DNA of 64,000 bases from Peredibacter sp045999315 (GTDB lineage Bacteria > Bdellovibrionota > Bacteriovoracia > Bacteriovoracales > Bacteriovoracaceae): assembly GCF_045999315.1 (NCBI RefSeq), contig NZ_CP174607.1:3928671-3992670 (forward strand), written 5' to 3'. The position numbers were made by a program, and so were the translations under genes. Below, piece by piece: positions 43,460 to 51,611 of the stretch. Position 1 is the stretch's first letter. The number at the start of each line of letters is the position of its first letter. The notes beneath the pieces are model-generated. The model made no database searches, had not been told where the DNA came from, and was given only the letters and a program-made list of their open reading frames with translations.

Positions 43460-43666
43460 TTAAAAACCGGACATTGGTGGCGGTGGCGGAGGTGGCGTAT
43501 GATGCATCTGATGCATGGCCGCCGCGTTTGCAGCTGCTGATGCCGCCGCAGAATCATGGGCCGCTTGATGAGCAGCATGATGAGAACCAAAAAAACCGCC
43601 GGGCCTTTGCATTCCTGCACACGATGTGAAAAGGAAAAAGATAAAAAAATAAAATGGTATTTTCAT
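43460..43666 (-). CDS. Small histidine/proline-rich lipoprotein
   Basis: 68 residues from ATG 43666 (a frame from 43690 adds eight). Lipobox FLFTSC leads to a mature region with the run GSHHAAHQAAHDSAAAS, an alanine-rich segment, MHQMHHT and seven consecutive prolines. Nearly all the histidines are spaced H-x(2/3)-H, a pattern that could bind nickel, copper or zinc. No family known; the call is from composition. Confidence 0.65.
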   Translation of the reverse strand: MKIPFYFFIFFLFTSCAGMQRPGGFFGSHHAAHQAAHDSAAASAAANAAAMHQMHHTPPPPPPPMSGF

Positions 43667-43719
43667 GGCCATCTTATCGACCATGGCCATTACAAGATTT
43701 AACTAAGAATTCTTAGGCC

Positions 43720-44679
43720 TTAGATAAACAAGGTAGCACTTAAAGAAACCTCATCTAAGAGGAAGTAATTATAGTTCACACCCATGATGAGATGCTGTCC
43801 GAAAGAGTATTGGCCGCTGGCAAAGAACGCAGATTTATCTTGCTCAAATTCCAATTCGCCCTTTTTATAAACAGGTGCTGAAGAATGCTCTTTTCGATAA
43901 GCAACGTTTAATAAAACATTCTTAAAGTGATAAGCGGCCGAATAAAGCATGATCTTCGTCTCTTCTGCGAAGAACTCTGGATTAGAAGTGATTGAACCAA
44001 CATCAACGGCGAGATTATGAAATCTGAAACCACCGGTGAATGTCTTCACGGTAAACTTGTCGGCCAAAGAATCTTTACCGTAGGAAGTTGTGTAATAAGA
44101 GTATTTGGTTAGATCGATCCAAGAATCATCCTGATAGACTGAAGCACCAATATGAAACATCCCATAGCGACCGGAAATCCCCGCGCCTGGATTAATGTCT
44201 TTGATTTCAGAATGACGTTTTACAATAACCCCAAAGTCGAGTCCTGCCTTTCGATTACCAATGAGTTTTCCACCAAGGGCAAAAGAAAACTTCTTTGGCT
44301 TAAACTGATGATCATTTGCTGAACGTTCAACAATATCTTCGTTTAATTCAGGAACGCGGTTCCCAAAAAAGCTATTATCCAATGAACCACTAATTAATGC
44401 TCCACCCATTTTTCCAGTTCCACTGGCAATGCTAAAGAAGACCGGGTTTTTGGCCTGGGCAATGGCCTCAAGTCCAGCACCACGATCAAAACTTACGTTC
44501 GAGGGATTTAAGACTGCCGCTGTTGCTGGAGTTGGAGCTGTAGGAAAAGTTGTTCGACGCATCTGTTTCGTCACACCCGGACAATTTGGAATTTTGATAA
44601 TGTCACAGATGTCGGTAGGAGCGGCAAATGCCATTTCCACAGATGAGAAAACGAACAAGAACCAAATCAAGATACGCAT
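43720..44679 (-). CDS. Putative outer-membrane barrel protein
   Basis: 319 residues; signal peptide ends near EMAFA. A proline/threonine-rich region (TTFPTAPTPATAA) with two cysteines precedes a series of alternating strands with aromatic girdle residues (YSFGQHLIMGVNYNYFLL), ending in an Ile. Most like a small outer-membrane barrel. Family unrecognised. Confidence 0.6.
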   Translation of the reverse strand: MRILIWFLFVFSSVEMAFAAPTDICDIIKIPNCPGVTKQMRRTTFPTAPTPATAAVLNPSNVSFDRGAGLEAIAQAKNPVFFSIASGTGKMGGALISGSLDNSFFGNRVPELNEDIVERSANDHQFKPKKFSFALGGKLIGNRKAGLDFGVIVKRHSEIKDINPGAGISGRYGMFHIGASVYQDDSWIDLTKYSYYTTSYGKDSLADKFTVKTFTGGFRFHNLAVDVGSITSNPEFFAEETKIMLYSAAYHFKNVLLNVAYRKEHSSAPVYKKGELEFEQDKSAFFASGQYSFGQHLIMGVNYNYFLLDEVSLSATLFI

Positions 44680-44780
44680 GATGCTCCGACGGCGTTAATT
44701 ATTGTGTGAAAAGGATATCATGCGCTAGCTCCCCCCAGCAAAAAAATAAGTTGTCATGACTCAATTCAAACGCAAAAAAT

Positions 44781-44799
44781 GCTTAATACAAAATTAAGC
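44781..44799. promoter_or_regulatory. Inverted repeat before the zinc-ribbon gene
   Basis: GCTTAAT / ATTAAGC, perfect seven-base arms with ACAAA between, ending about ten bases before the GGGGAG ribosome-binding site. It could be an operator or a 5'-leader hairpin. Confidence 0.35.
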
Positions 44800-44810
44800 T
44801 TGGGGAGACG

Positions 44811-45068
44811 ATGATGAACTTTGAAAATGATACTGTCTCAGGTTGGTTTACTCTCAATGCCGGTTTCAAGGTCTACGGGCGATGTCCCGCTTGCCACTCT
44901 CCCCGTATTTCATTCCATAAAACAAGAACACCTGGACTGAAAGGCATCTCGGCCGCTAGCAGAGGTCTTACTCCTGTTTGTATTGATTGCGGGATGAATC
45001 TTCCGACCCAACCTAATAAACATCAGCGAGCGCTTCCACGGAAGAAAAGTAATTTTAAAGAGGCCTAG
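44811..45068 (+). CDS. Small zinc-ribbon protein
   Basis: 85 residues (Met1 or Met2). Two CxxC motifs, CPAC and CIDC, about 30 residues apart, make a zinc ribbon. The C-terminus is basic (NKHQRALPRKK). No family beyond that. GGGGAG precedes the start, and the end overlaps the convergent hydrolase gene by four bases. Confidence 0.65.
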   Translation: MMNFENDTVSGWFTLNAGFKVYGRCPACHSPRISFHKTRTPGLKGISAASRGLTPVCIDCGMNLPTQPNKHQRALPRKKSNFKEA

Positions 45069-45934
45069 TGAAGGACGGCCTGACTTTCGAACATGTCCAT
45101 TTGTTCGACTGACCAGTTCAGACAAAAGTCGGCCACTTCTTCCCACCCTTCTTCTGCAAAGGTGTAATGGCTACGATCTGGAAACTCCCGATAGTCAGTG
45201 ATGGTTGTCGTTTTATATCGGTTAGCATTTTCCTTATTAATCGAAGCAGGCACAGTGTGATCAAGTCCACTTCCGACGAAAAGCAATGGGGCCCGATTAA
45301 TATTCTCGTAGTTCACCTTAGTCACAGCATTGGGATTTAAATTTGCCAGGGCCGCTTGAATCAATGGCCGTTTAGGGCCAGGAATTGTGTATCTTTCAAA
45401 GGCCCTTCTCGCTTCCGCCTCATTTAATGTATTGGCAAAGGCAAACTCAAATTGGTCTAAGGTCAGCTCCACTATGCCATTTGTGTCTAATGGATTCATT
45501 AAAGCGGGCCAGGCCACTCTAATGGTTGAGAACGGTAAATTTAAAACACCTTTAGTCTGAACACCGTCAATAGAAACTCCAGCGCATCCAAGTCCTCGAT
45601 CGAGAAGTAATTGAACAAAAAGTCCTCCAAAAGAGTGACCCATAATAATTGGTGGTTTCGCGAGAGAACGGATTATTTTATCATAATGATTTACTATTTC
45701 TTCAACACCAAGACCCCTTAGAAGAGTCGGGTCTTGCCTGATGTCTTCGATGGCCCTTTCTTCCATACCTGGCCATGCAGGAGCGATCACATTGTAACCA
45801 CGATCATTAAAGCGTTTGATCCAATTCTCCCAACACAAGGGGGTCAGCCATAGACCGTGAATAAGCACGATATCACGTCCTGGTGGAGCGAAGTTCTTTA
45901 ACTCAGGAGTTGTAGATGTATCTTGTGTGGCCAT
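45065..45934 (-). CDS. Alpha/beta-hydrolase
   Basis: 289 residues; the ATG at 45934 has AAGGA seven bases upstream and is preferred over the one at 45940, which abuts that site. Oxyanion HGLWLTP, nucleophile motif GHSFGG (Ser), acid in GLDHTVP and a His in RSHYTF form the triad region. No signal peptide. Substrate unknown. Confidence 0.85.
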   Translation of the reverse strand: MATQDTSTTPELKNFAPPGRDIVLIHGLWLTPLCWENWIKRFNDRGYNVIAPAWPGMEERAIEDIRQDPTLLRGLGVEEIVNHYDKIIRSLAKPPIIMGHSFGGLFVQLLLDRGLGCAGVSIDGVQTKGVLNLPFSTIRVAWPALMNPLDTNGIVELTLDQFEFAFANTLNEAEARRAFERYTIPGPKRPLIQAALANLNPNAVTKVNYENINRAPLLFVGSGLDHTVPASINKENANRYKTTTITDYREFPDRSHYTFAEEGWEEVADFCLNWSVEQMDMFESQAVLH

Positions 45935-46116
45935 AAGCATTCCTTGAAAAAAATTTCAAATCAACCTATTTTACGCCCATAGAGGTTTCTCTACATATCT
46001 CACTGTTTCTTGATTAGACCTTTTCGCTTTTTCATAAGCTAACCTAAAACTTAACACACAGGACTGATGAAGAGCTTCCAGAGTGATAGAATCGGATGGC
46101 AGCAAGGAGGAACTTT

Positions 46117-46410
46117 ATGAAGAAGTTTCTAGTCGAGCGAATCGTTCCTGATATCGGAAATCAAACAGCGGACGACTTTCAAAATACTGACCCGCAAGTA
46201 GAGTGGCAGGAAACAATTGTGACAGATGAAAAGGTCTTTTGTGTTTATCTGGCAAAGGACGAGCAAACGGTAAGAGATCATGTTTCACAAGGAAATTTAC
46301 CCGTGAATAAAATTTCTGAGATTAAGACTGTTCTTACTCCCGAAACAGAACACACAGGTCTCTATCGAGTTCCGGAAATCGAAAGACCCGTGGATCGTCA
46401 GCTCAATTAG
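46117..46410 (+). CDS. DUF4242 protein
   Basis: 97 residues from ATG 46117, which has AAGGAGG upstream; an earlier ATG at 46096 lies in the ribosome-binding-site region. The pattern KKFLVERIVPDIGN, VEWQETIVTDEKVFCVYLA and a C-terminal VNKISEIKTVLTPET is the DUF4242 family (ferredoxin-like fold; some are annotated as nickel-binding). Function not established. It overlaps the convergent pseudopilin-like gene by four bases. Confidence 0.8.
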   Translation: MKKFLVERIVPDIGNQTADDFQNTDPQVEWQETIVTDEKVFCVYLAKDEQTVRDHVSQGNLPVNKISEIKTVLTPETEHTGLYRVPEIERPVDRQLN

Positions 46411-47060
46411 TAGGCCTGAGTATCGTCGGCCGGAATCTGATCTTCTTGTGCCGGGTCCTGATACTGATCCTCTTCGTTAGCAGGTTCTCTTTGATCTTGT
46501 TCGTAGCTTTCGTTTTCAACCAACGTTTCATCGGCCGCTGGGAACTGTTCCTCGTTAACAACTTCTTGAGGTTCAATCTCTTCCACAACTTCCTGAATGA
46601 TCACTTTTTTCTTCGGTTGTTGCGCCAGTCTTCTCTCTTCAGGATCTTCATACGGAATATCCGCAGCGATATCATCCTTCGTGTTGTATTCCTGATCAGG
46701 GCCCGCACTAAAAATTTTTACTGAACCAAAAATCTTCACATACTGCAATCTGTAAGGTTCACCCCAGATATCAAGTGCATGATCATGGGACCTATCACCT
46801 TTGATTTCACGGGCAAGAACAGAATATTGGTTTTGAAAACGATCACGGATGAAATCCGAAAACCTCTGTGGTTCTTTCACCAGCTTGTTGGAACCATGAA
46901 GATCCACCACAACCAGATTTGCAATTTGTGCCAATTCATATTGAGTCAGAGCGACTTTGACCGTATCAAGGAAAGGATTGATCCTGGCGCCGCCACCAAA
47001 AACACCGCCGATGATCGTTAAAAGAGGAAGAAGTTTTAAAATGAGCCTGATGAATTTCAT
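46407..47060 (-). CDS. Pseudopilin (GspG)-like protein with acidic tail
   Basis: 217 residues. The N-terminus is a plain hydrophobic anchor (RLILKLLPLLTIIGGVFGG), without the GFTLIE prepilin-peptidase site. The middle (DIWGEPYRLQYV and KIFSAGPDQEYNTKDDI) is the C-terminal motif of the type II secretion major pseudopilin GspG. The last 80 residues are acidic, Gln/Glu-rich and probably disordered. The start overlaps the stop of the CNB-membrane protein (ATGA), so they are translationally coupled. It is not a genuine pseudopilin if the processing site is truly absent. Confidence 0.65.
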   Translation of the reverse strand: MKFIRLILKLLPLLTIIGGVFGGGARINPFLDTVKVALTQYELAQIANLVVVDLHGSNKLVKEPQRFSDFIRDRFQNQYSVLAREIKGDRSHDHALDIWGEPYRLQYVKIFGSVKIFSAGPDQEYNTKDDIAADIPYEDPEERRLAQQPKKKVIIQEVVEEIEPQEVVNEEQFPAADETLVENESYEQDQREPANEEDQYQDPAQEDQIPADDTQAY

Positions 47061-49099
47061 GCCGCTTCTGCCTCCACCATGCGGTGACGACCGACACTTT
47101 CAATATACATCGCTAGCTCAATGTTCTCAGACAGAATCTTCCAGAATTTTTTGTCTTCAATATAAAGGAACAAACTTTCTTCAAGCGTATTTACCGTGGC
47201 AGTTCTCGGTACATTGGCTATCAAGGCCACTTCACCAAAGAAATCTCCCTGACCTAGTTCAGCTATCTTCTTCTGGTCTTTAACGATCTCCACCTTACCT
47301 CTGATTAAGAGATAGAAGGTCTTATCATTTTCTCCCTGATCGACCACACTATGCCCCTCAGGGAAAATGACTAAATCCCCCGCCTCGACAAAAAGGTTCA
47401 TGATCTCAGGAGGAAAGTCCTTAAACATATTGGCAGAGGAGACAAACTGAGAAATCTCGATTCTATTTTTTAGATTAAGGTAGTCGTTCGTAAATTGATC
47501 CATAAGTTCCGAAAAGATCTTCTCATCGAACTCGAGGTAGACAATTTCTTCGGCCGCGACCACATTCGCCGTTCTCTTCTGTTGTCCCAGGATCGCCATC
47601 TCACCTAAAACGACGTTCGATCCCAGGGTCACAATGTGCTTGGTTCGGCCGGTCTTCTCACGAACGTTCACATTGACGGTTCCTCTCACGAGGAAATACA
47701 CATGTCGGTCAGAATCTCCTTGAAGAATCAAAGAGTCTCCTTTCTTCATACTTTTAATCACCGCTTGTTCAAGCAGAAAATCAATCGCCTCTTGGCCAAA
47801 CTGGTTAAACAACATGTTCTTTTTTAGATTCGCACGAAGCTCATCTTGCAAAAGATCATCCGCCTTATACAGCTTGGAACTTCCTTTTAACTTGGCCATT
47901 GGGACCATCAATGGCGAAAGAATGTTCTTCACCAACGTATGAAAGAGATCAATTAACAAATAGCCCGTGATAAAAAGAAGACCACTAAGAACTACCATGG
48001 CCGAATACTTGCTGATGTCTTGACCAAGCTGGATCTGATAAAAAAGACCAGGGAAACTTTTTAATACAACTTCAAAACTAAACAGTGTAAATCCCACAGC
48101 CCAAGAAAGTGAAAGGACGGAATACACGACATAGCGGATTTCATCTGAAATTTTTGCCCCGGTATCATTCAGAATGCCCGATAATGAGCAATTCTTAAGA
48201 TAAGGCATGATGTTTTTCAATTGATTATCAGCATAGAAGAAATAAAAAAGTTTTGTGAGATCACTTCTTCTATAAGGATTCATTTCAATGAAAGACAAAA
48301 GGATCGATAAGATGGCCACATCGTTGGTGTAATCAGACATTCCCGGGATGAGATTCAAAAGACAGCAAGATACTCCATAGAACAATGCAGACATCACTCC
48401 ATAAGTAATGATGACGGCCTTTCTGGAATGAGAATAGAGAGAATTATCATTGATCCCGAGAGAAATGCCATAAGGATAAAACCTTAGATACGGGCCATAG
48501 AATGAACCTACCGAGGTGAGCAAGAGTGCTCCCTGAAACAGGGCCTTCATACTCATGAGAATTGATGAAATTAAAAAAATTCGAAGAATCGCCTCTTCAT
48601 AACCTTTCTCGGTCTTGAGGAAACTCTCTAGGTTCAATGAAGTAAAGCTCTCAAAGTTAAAAAATGAACTGATAAAAAGCACCACGATACCAAAGAATAG
48701 AATGTCGTTTTTAAAGGGAACTTTGATTCGATTAAAAAGTTTGATCTCCGCTAATGGGCGATTAAGAAGAGACGTCTTTTGTTCATGAGGACTCTTTTCC
48801 TCCGGAAGACCAGCGAACTGATCACCCACCCCATCTATTAAATGGGCCTCATGAAGAAGCTTGATGGTGGTGATAATGGAATGAAAACTTACTTGGCCAT
48901 GTGACTGATAAAGGGCAGAAGAAATGTCCTTGATACTGTGCTTTCCATCCAAGAGTTCAAGAATTCCCTGATTGTCTTTTGGAAGAACAACTTGTGATCT
49001 ACTCTCAGAGTCCTCGATAACAATGTTCTTATCACCTTCAAAAAGGCTACAAGGTTTTAAGACAGGACGTATTTGATCTAATTTTAAAGATTCGGCCAT
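47057..49099 (-). CDS. PqqD-like/degenerate M50-like membrane protein with two cyclic-nucleotide-binding domains
   Basis: 680 residues in four parts. A PqqD-like peptide-binding domain (about 25-90: ILELLDGKHSIKDISSALYQ, IKLLHEAHLIDG). A membrane domain (about 130-395) with some six helices; the segment ALFQGALLLTSVGSFYG is where M50 site-2 proteases have HExxH and SFIEMNPYRRSDL where they have NPxxDG, but the zinc-binding residues are missing. CNB1 (about 430-545, LGEMAILGQQKRTANV) and CNB2 (about 555-670, FGEVALIANVPRTATV), the second close to the consensus for cyclic nucleotides. It is coupled to the pseudopilin-like gene. Not a transcription factor. Confidence 0.7.
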   Translation of the reverse strand: MAESLKLDQIRPVLKPCSLFEGDKNIVIEDSESRSQVVLPKDNQGILELLDGKHSIKDISSALYQSHGQVSFHSIITTIKLLHEAHLIDGVGDQFAGLPEEKSPHEQKTSLLNRPLAEIKLFNRIKVPFKNDILFFGIVVLFISSFFNFESFTSLNLESFLKTEKGYEEAILRIFLISSILMSMKALFQGALLLTSVGSFYGPYLRFYPYGISLGINDNSLYSHSRKAVIITYGVMSALFYGVSCCLLNLIPGMSDYTNDVAILSILLSFIEMNPYRRSDLTKLFYFFYADNQLKNIMPYLKNCSLSGILNDTGAKISDEIRYVVYSVLSLSWAVGFTLFSFEVVLKSFPGLFYQIQLGQDISKYSAMVVLSGLLFITGYLLIDLFHTLVKNILSPLMVPMAKLKGSSKLYKADDLLQDELRANLKKNMLFNQFGQEAIDFLLEQAVIKSMKKGDSLILQGDSDRHVYFLVRGTVNVNVREKTGRTKHIVTLGSNVVLGEMAILGQQKRTANVVAAEEIVYLEFDEKIFSELMDQFTNDYLNLKNRIEISQFVSSANMFKDFPPEIMNLFVEAGDLVIFPEGHSVVDQGENDKTFYLLIRGKVEIVKDQKKIAELGQGDFFGEVALIANVPRTATVNTLEESLFLYIEDKKFWKILSENIELAMYIESVGRHRMVEAEAA

Positions 49100-49164
49100 A
49101 TGACCTTATCGTCAAAATGGCCGATAGAACTTAGAATCCGAGCTACTTGGTAGGTTTTTCTGCT

Positions 49165-49659
49165 TTAACCTCTGACATCCGGCCACTGTTCGGATTCATC
49201 CATCCCTCGCTGAAAGCCGGTATCTTTTCCAACGATGGCACTTAAGTGATCAAAACTTTGTTGCCATCCTTGCTCACACTCCACTGCCCCCTCTTCATCT
49301 TCAAATCCTCTGACATAAAGCCGAATCTCTGTTCCTCCGGGTTTAGAGAAAAACTCAATACCACTTTCAAGATTCTGAAAAATCAGTGAACCGTCGGGCC
49401 CTTTAATTTCTTCATCAAACTGAATCAATTTTTTGCCAGGGATAATTTCTTTAACTCGTCCTGTACAAACATACTTCCCATCCTTAGCGGTATGTTCATA
49501 ACGATATCTTCCATTGACCTTGGCATCAAACTCAGGAATTTTTAGCGTCATCCCGTCTGGATAGGCCCACTGCTCGATCAAATTTGGTTGAACAAAATAA
49601 TCGAAAAGAGTCTCACTATCCACCGGGAAAAATTTTGTCATATTCACTTCACTGGCCAT
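49165..49659 (-). CDS. SRPBCC/AHSA1-family protein
   Basis: 164 residues from ATG 49659, since GGAGG lies just before it; an ATG at 49671 has no site. SRPBCC fold: VDSETLFDYFVQPNLIEQW, YRYEHTAKDGKYVCTGRVKE, EIRLYVRGFEDEEG and a final helix GWQQSFDHLSAIVG. Usually binds a hydrophobic ligand or chaperone. A second SRPBCC gene is at 61781. Function unknown. Confidence 0.8.
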   Translation of the reverse strand: MASEVNMTKFFPVDSETLFDYFVQPNLIEQWAYPDGMTLKIPEFDAKVNGRYRYEHTAKDGKYVCTGRVKEIIPGKKLIQFDEEIKGPDGSLIFQNLESGIEFFSKPGGTEIRLYVRGFEDEEGAVECEQGWQQSFDHLSAIVGKDTGFQRGMDESEQWPDVRG

Positions 49660-49802
49660 ACTCGCCTCCATGGTTAAAGGGACATGCTAACGCCACTTTA
49701 AAAAGAGGTAACGTGACGCTGAGGCTATTCTGATGGAAGGGTTTCACTAAGTTGAATTTCAGTTTTAGCAGGCAGAACATATTCTCAATTAAAGGAGTTT
49801 TT

Positions 49803-50708
49803 ATGGAACTAATCACAGAATCAAATCAAGGTTATCGCCATAGTGGCTTCAATGTAGAACAAGTCACTCGAGAAATTGATATTGAATCTCATGATGGATT
49901 AATGCTGCATGGTTGGCAATTAGTGGCCCAGGGTGGTCTTACTCTGGGAAACATCGTAATTGTCCATGGAATGAAAGACTATTCTGAACGTTATCTGGAT
50001 TTCGCTCGTAAGCTTTCAAGTGTCGGGTATCAAGTGTTTGGCATTGATCTTCGAGGACTAGGTAGATCTGGTGGTGACCGAAACTATTTCCCCCATATTG
50101 AAGACAACATTGATGATCTGGACCGGGCGCTCAAGGCCTTCAAAAAATATGACAACAACCGACCTTGGATTATTTTTGGTCATAGTGCAGGCGGAAATAT
50201 TGTTGCTCGTTATGCCATTGATCACCAGATTGCGATTGATGGTTTCATTCTCAGTGCTCCTTTTTTAAAACCCATGCCGGCCTTGAATGACTTTATTATC
50301 GGTGCTCTTAAAGCAGTGAATCTTGTGGCCCCTCACACAAATATGGTGGACCTACCTGACAACGATTTTTCAAAGGACCCAAAGGTCGTGCAAGATATGA
50401 TCAATGACCCCCTCATTAATCACACAAAAATTCCCGCAAGAACCGGCGTCGAGATTTTAAACAACTGCAAATACATTGAAACGAATCGTTCGGTGCTCTC
50501 GGTGCCTTTTCTTGTTCTTCATGGCGAAACTGATTTAGTGAACAATATTGAAGGAACTAAAGAATTTTATCAAATGACAAAGAACGTTCCTGGCAAGGAC
50601 ATCAGAACTTACCCTGGGCTCTATCATGATTTATTGCATGAGCCAGAAAAGGATCTCATTGTAGACAATGTTATTTCATGGCTAAATAGCGTGACGACTC
50701 GACACTAG
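49803..50708 (+). CDS. Monoacylglycerol-lipase-like alpha/beta hydrolase
   Basis: 301 residues from ATG 49803 with AAAGGAG upstream. Motifs: VHGMKDYSERY (oxyanion), GHSAGG nucleophile, LVLHGETDLVNN with the acid, LYHDLLHEPE with the His. The layout fits the monoacylglycerol lipase/lysophospholipase (serine aminopeptidase S33) group. No signal peptide, so it acts inside the cell. Single gene. Confidence 0.85.
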   Translation: MELITESNQGYRHSGFNVEQVTREIDIESHDGLMLHGWQLVAQGGLTLGNIVIVHGMKDYSERYLDFARKLSSVGYQVFGIDLRGLGRSGGDRNYFPHIEDNIDDLDRALKAFKKYDNNRPWIIFGHSAGGNIVARYAIDHQIAIDGFILSAPFLKPMPALNDFIIGALKAVNLVAPHTNMVDLPDNDFSKDPKVVQDMINDPLINHTKIPARTGVEILNNCKYIETNRSVLSVPFLVLHGETDLVNNIEGTKEFYQMTKNVPGKDIRTYPGLYHDLLHEPEKDLIVDNVISWLNSVTTRH

Positions 50709-50744
50709 ACTTGCCTATTAAAATCAGATTAGAGAAAATCTAGC

Positions 50745-51611
50745 ATGATTAATTATGATCCTCATCGTTGGATGGACCACTTTTTTGATATTCGTGGTTC
50801 ATTAGTTAAAGAGATTCTTGGTCGGGTCCTTTTGTGTACCACCTGGTCGGCCGCCATCGTTTATGTTCATCACTACATTCATCCTATTGCGATTCCTTCC
50901 ATTGTTCATACTTTGGTCGGTCTGGCATTGGGTCTTCTACTCGTTTTCAGAACAAATGCTTCCTATGATCGCTTTTGGGAAGGAAGAAAACTCTGGGGTG
51001 GAATTGTAAATGAAACCAGAAACCTCATCAGATCTTCTGAGGCCTTTCTGATCAATGCTCCGGCCATTAGACAAGAAATGGCCATATGGATGCTGGCCTT
51101 CGTCTATGGTTCAATGAATGCCCTTCGCGATAAAAAGAGTTACGGTCCCATTGAAAAACGTCTTTCACCCGAAAAACTTAAAGCGGCCCTAGAGTCCCCT
51201 CATGCGGCACTCTATGCGGCCAAGCAAGTAAGTCTTCTCCTTCAAAAGGCAAAAACTGAGGGCCATATCTCAGATTATGTTCAGGTCACTATTGATCAAA
51301 ACGTGCAACTTCTGGTGGATTACATTGGCGGCTGTGAGCGCATTCATAAAACACCGCTTCCCTTTGCCTATGTGGTTCATCTTCGTCGTGCTTTAGTGAT
51401 TTATTGTTTCACGCTACCATTTGCTCTGGTCGGTTCTTTTGAATGGCCTTGGGCCACAGTTCTCGACACTCTCTTCCTCACCTACGTTTTCTTTGGCATT
51501 GAAGAGATTGGTGTCGAGATTGAAGATCCGTTCGGGGAAGATGAGAATGACCTTCCCCTGGAAACGATCTGCGCTTCTATTGAAAAGAATACTATGGGGC
51601 TTCTTTCTTAA
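50745..51611 (+). CDS. Bestrophin-family anion channel
   Basis: 288 residues with four membrane helices. FRTNASYDRFWEGRKLWG, GGCERIHKTPLPFAYVVHLRR and VGVEIEDPFGEDENDLPLE are bestrophin (UPF0187) landmarks, the last including the acidic Ca2+-clasp region of the animal family. It conducts anions across the inner membrane. It overlaps a convergent ClC gene by 20 bases. Confidence 0.9.
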   Translation: MINYDPHRWMDHFFDIRGSLVKEILGRVLLCTTWSAAIVYVHHYIHPIAIPSIVHTLVGLALGLLLVFRTNASYDRFWEGRKLWGGIVNETRNLIRSSEAFLINAPAIRQEMAIWMLAFVYGSMNALRDKKSYGPIEKRLSPEKLKAALESPHAALYAAKQVSLLLQKAKTEGHISDYVQVTIDQNVQLLVDYIGGCERIHKTPLPFAYVVHLRRALVIYCFTLPFALVGSFEWPWATVLDTLFLTYVFFGIEEIGVEIEDPFGEDENDLPLETICASIEKNTMGLLS

